Part shown: piece after piece, positions 63,811 to 64,000 of the stretch
Position numbering within the stretch: position 1 is the stretch's first letter
Layout of the letters: every line of letters starts with the position of its first letter
Assembly: GCF_014837295.1 (NCBI RefSeq)
Contig: NZ_JACYHB010000006.1
Location: 1 to 64,000, forward strand
Direction: 5' to 3'
DNA length: 64,000 bases
Origin: Cellulosimicrobium arenosum
GTDB taxonomy: Bacteria > Actinomycetota > Actinomycetes > Actinomycetales > Cellulomonadaceae
Program-made: the position numbers and the translations under genes
The notes under the pieces: model-generated
The model's database searches: none
What the model saw: only the letters and a program-made list of their open reading frames with translations
Told to the model about the DNA's origin: nothing

Positions 63811-64000
63811 GTGGCACTCTCCCCGTGTCGTTCCTGACGCCGTCGAGGTCGTCGACGGTCTGGTGTCGCCCGGACCCGCTCGGCCGCCCGCAGGCGGACC
63901 GACCCGGACCGTGGGTTGCGTTCGCGCTCGGCGTCGTCGGCCTCCTCGGCTCCACGCGTCAGCAGCCGCAGGTAGGGCTCGTCGTCCGCCGGCACCACCG
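63807..64000 (-). CDS. rsmH: 16S rRNA m4C1402 methyltransferase RsmH, C-terminal end only
   Basis: Only the last 63 or so codons are inside the window; the start lies beyond the right edge. The visible part, LRLLTRGAEEADDAERERNP followed by RSGSVRLRAAERV, matches the end of RsmH (MraW), and a basic tail of about 20 residues follows. RsmH opens the dcw cluster after mraZ in most bacteria. Confidence 0.88.
   Translation of the reverse strand, partial: VVPADDEPYLRLLTRGAEEADDAERERNPRSGSVRLRAAERVRATPDRRRPRRRQERHGESAT

Overview
The window is chromosomal DNA of a high-GC actinobacterium. Almost all genes are core genes with the gene order of the order Micrococcales. Three features point to Cellulomonadaceae or a close relative (Cellulomonas, Oerskovia, Actinotalea type): very strong GC bias at third codon positions, many GTG starts with 4-base stop/start overlaps, and a MurE that lacks the DNPR motif of diaminopimelate-adding enzymes, which fits an L-ornithine or L-lysine cell wall. 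The genus is an inference. I see no CRISPR array, insertion sequence, prophage, integrase or tRNA gene.

Left part (1-20 kb, mostly minus strand). The left edge is the promoter and leader region of a ribosomal RNA operon whose 16S gene lies outside the window. Next come tyrS, a 3-methyladenine DNA glycosylase and a P-loop kinase. The complete arginine operon argC-J-B-D-F-R-G-H follows, read leftward from a leaderless promoter that overlaps an ArgR box. A divergent quinone reductase with a small membrane protein lies beside it. Then come thiD under a TPP riboswitch, a YceI-like gene, an SDR oxidoreductase and pheST.

Middle part (20-44 kb). The translation cluster infC-rpmI-rplT-TrmH methyltransferase-thpR is read leftward from a long infC leader; infC starts with the rare codon ATC. 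Beside it on the plus strand are a Fur regulator with a catalase, a stop/start-linked trio (DUF1844 protein, membrane coiled-coil protein, trypsin-like lipoprotein) and a GerW/YtfJ-like gene. The histidine genes are split. hisD stands alone with a small acetyltransferase. hisC-hisB-unknown-hisH-priA-SseB is a second unit with its own leaderless promoter. Between the two lie a RecQ helicase fused to a phosphoribosyltransferase-like tail, a 4-TM membrane protein and a Tat-exported Rieske lipoprotein. An S4-domain gene, a PPOX-type flavoprotein and dnaE follow.

Right part (44-64 kb, all minus strand). acetyltransferase-rluD-lspA-DksA-like leads into the division and cell wall (dcw) cluster: divIVA, yggT, sepF, pgeF, ftsZ, ftsQ, murC, murG, ftsW, murD, mraY, murF, murE, ftsI, ftsL and the end of rsmH at the right edge. 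Together these make lipid II, build the septum and mark the growing pole.

A recurring feature is leaderless transcription: about ten genes have a TAnnnT-type -10 hexamer ending 6 to 8 bases before the start codon. No large unknown multi-gene system is evident. The best candidates for new biology are the DUF1844/coiled-coil/lipoprotease trio, the RecQ-phosphoribosyltransferase fusion inside a split his operon, the infC leader, and the degenerate-zinc DksA protein.
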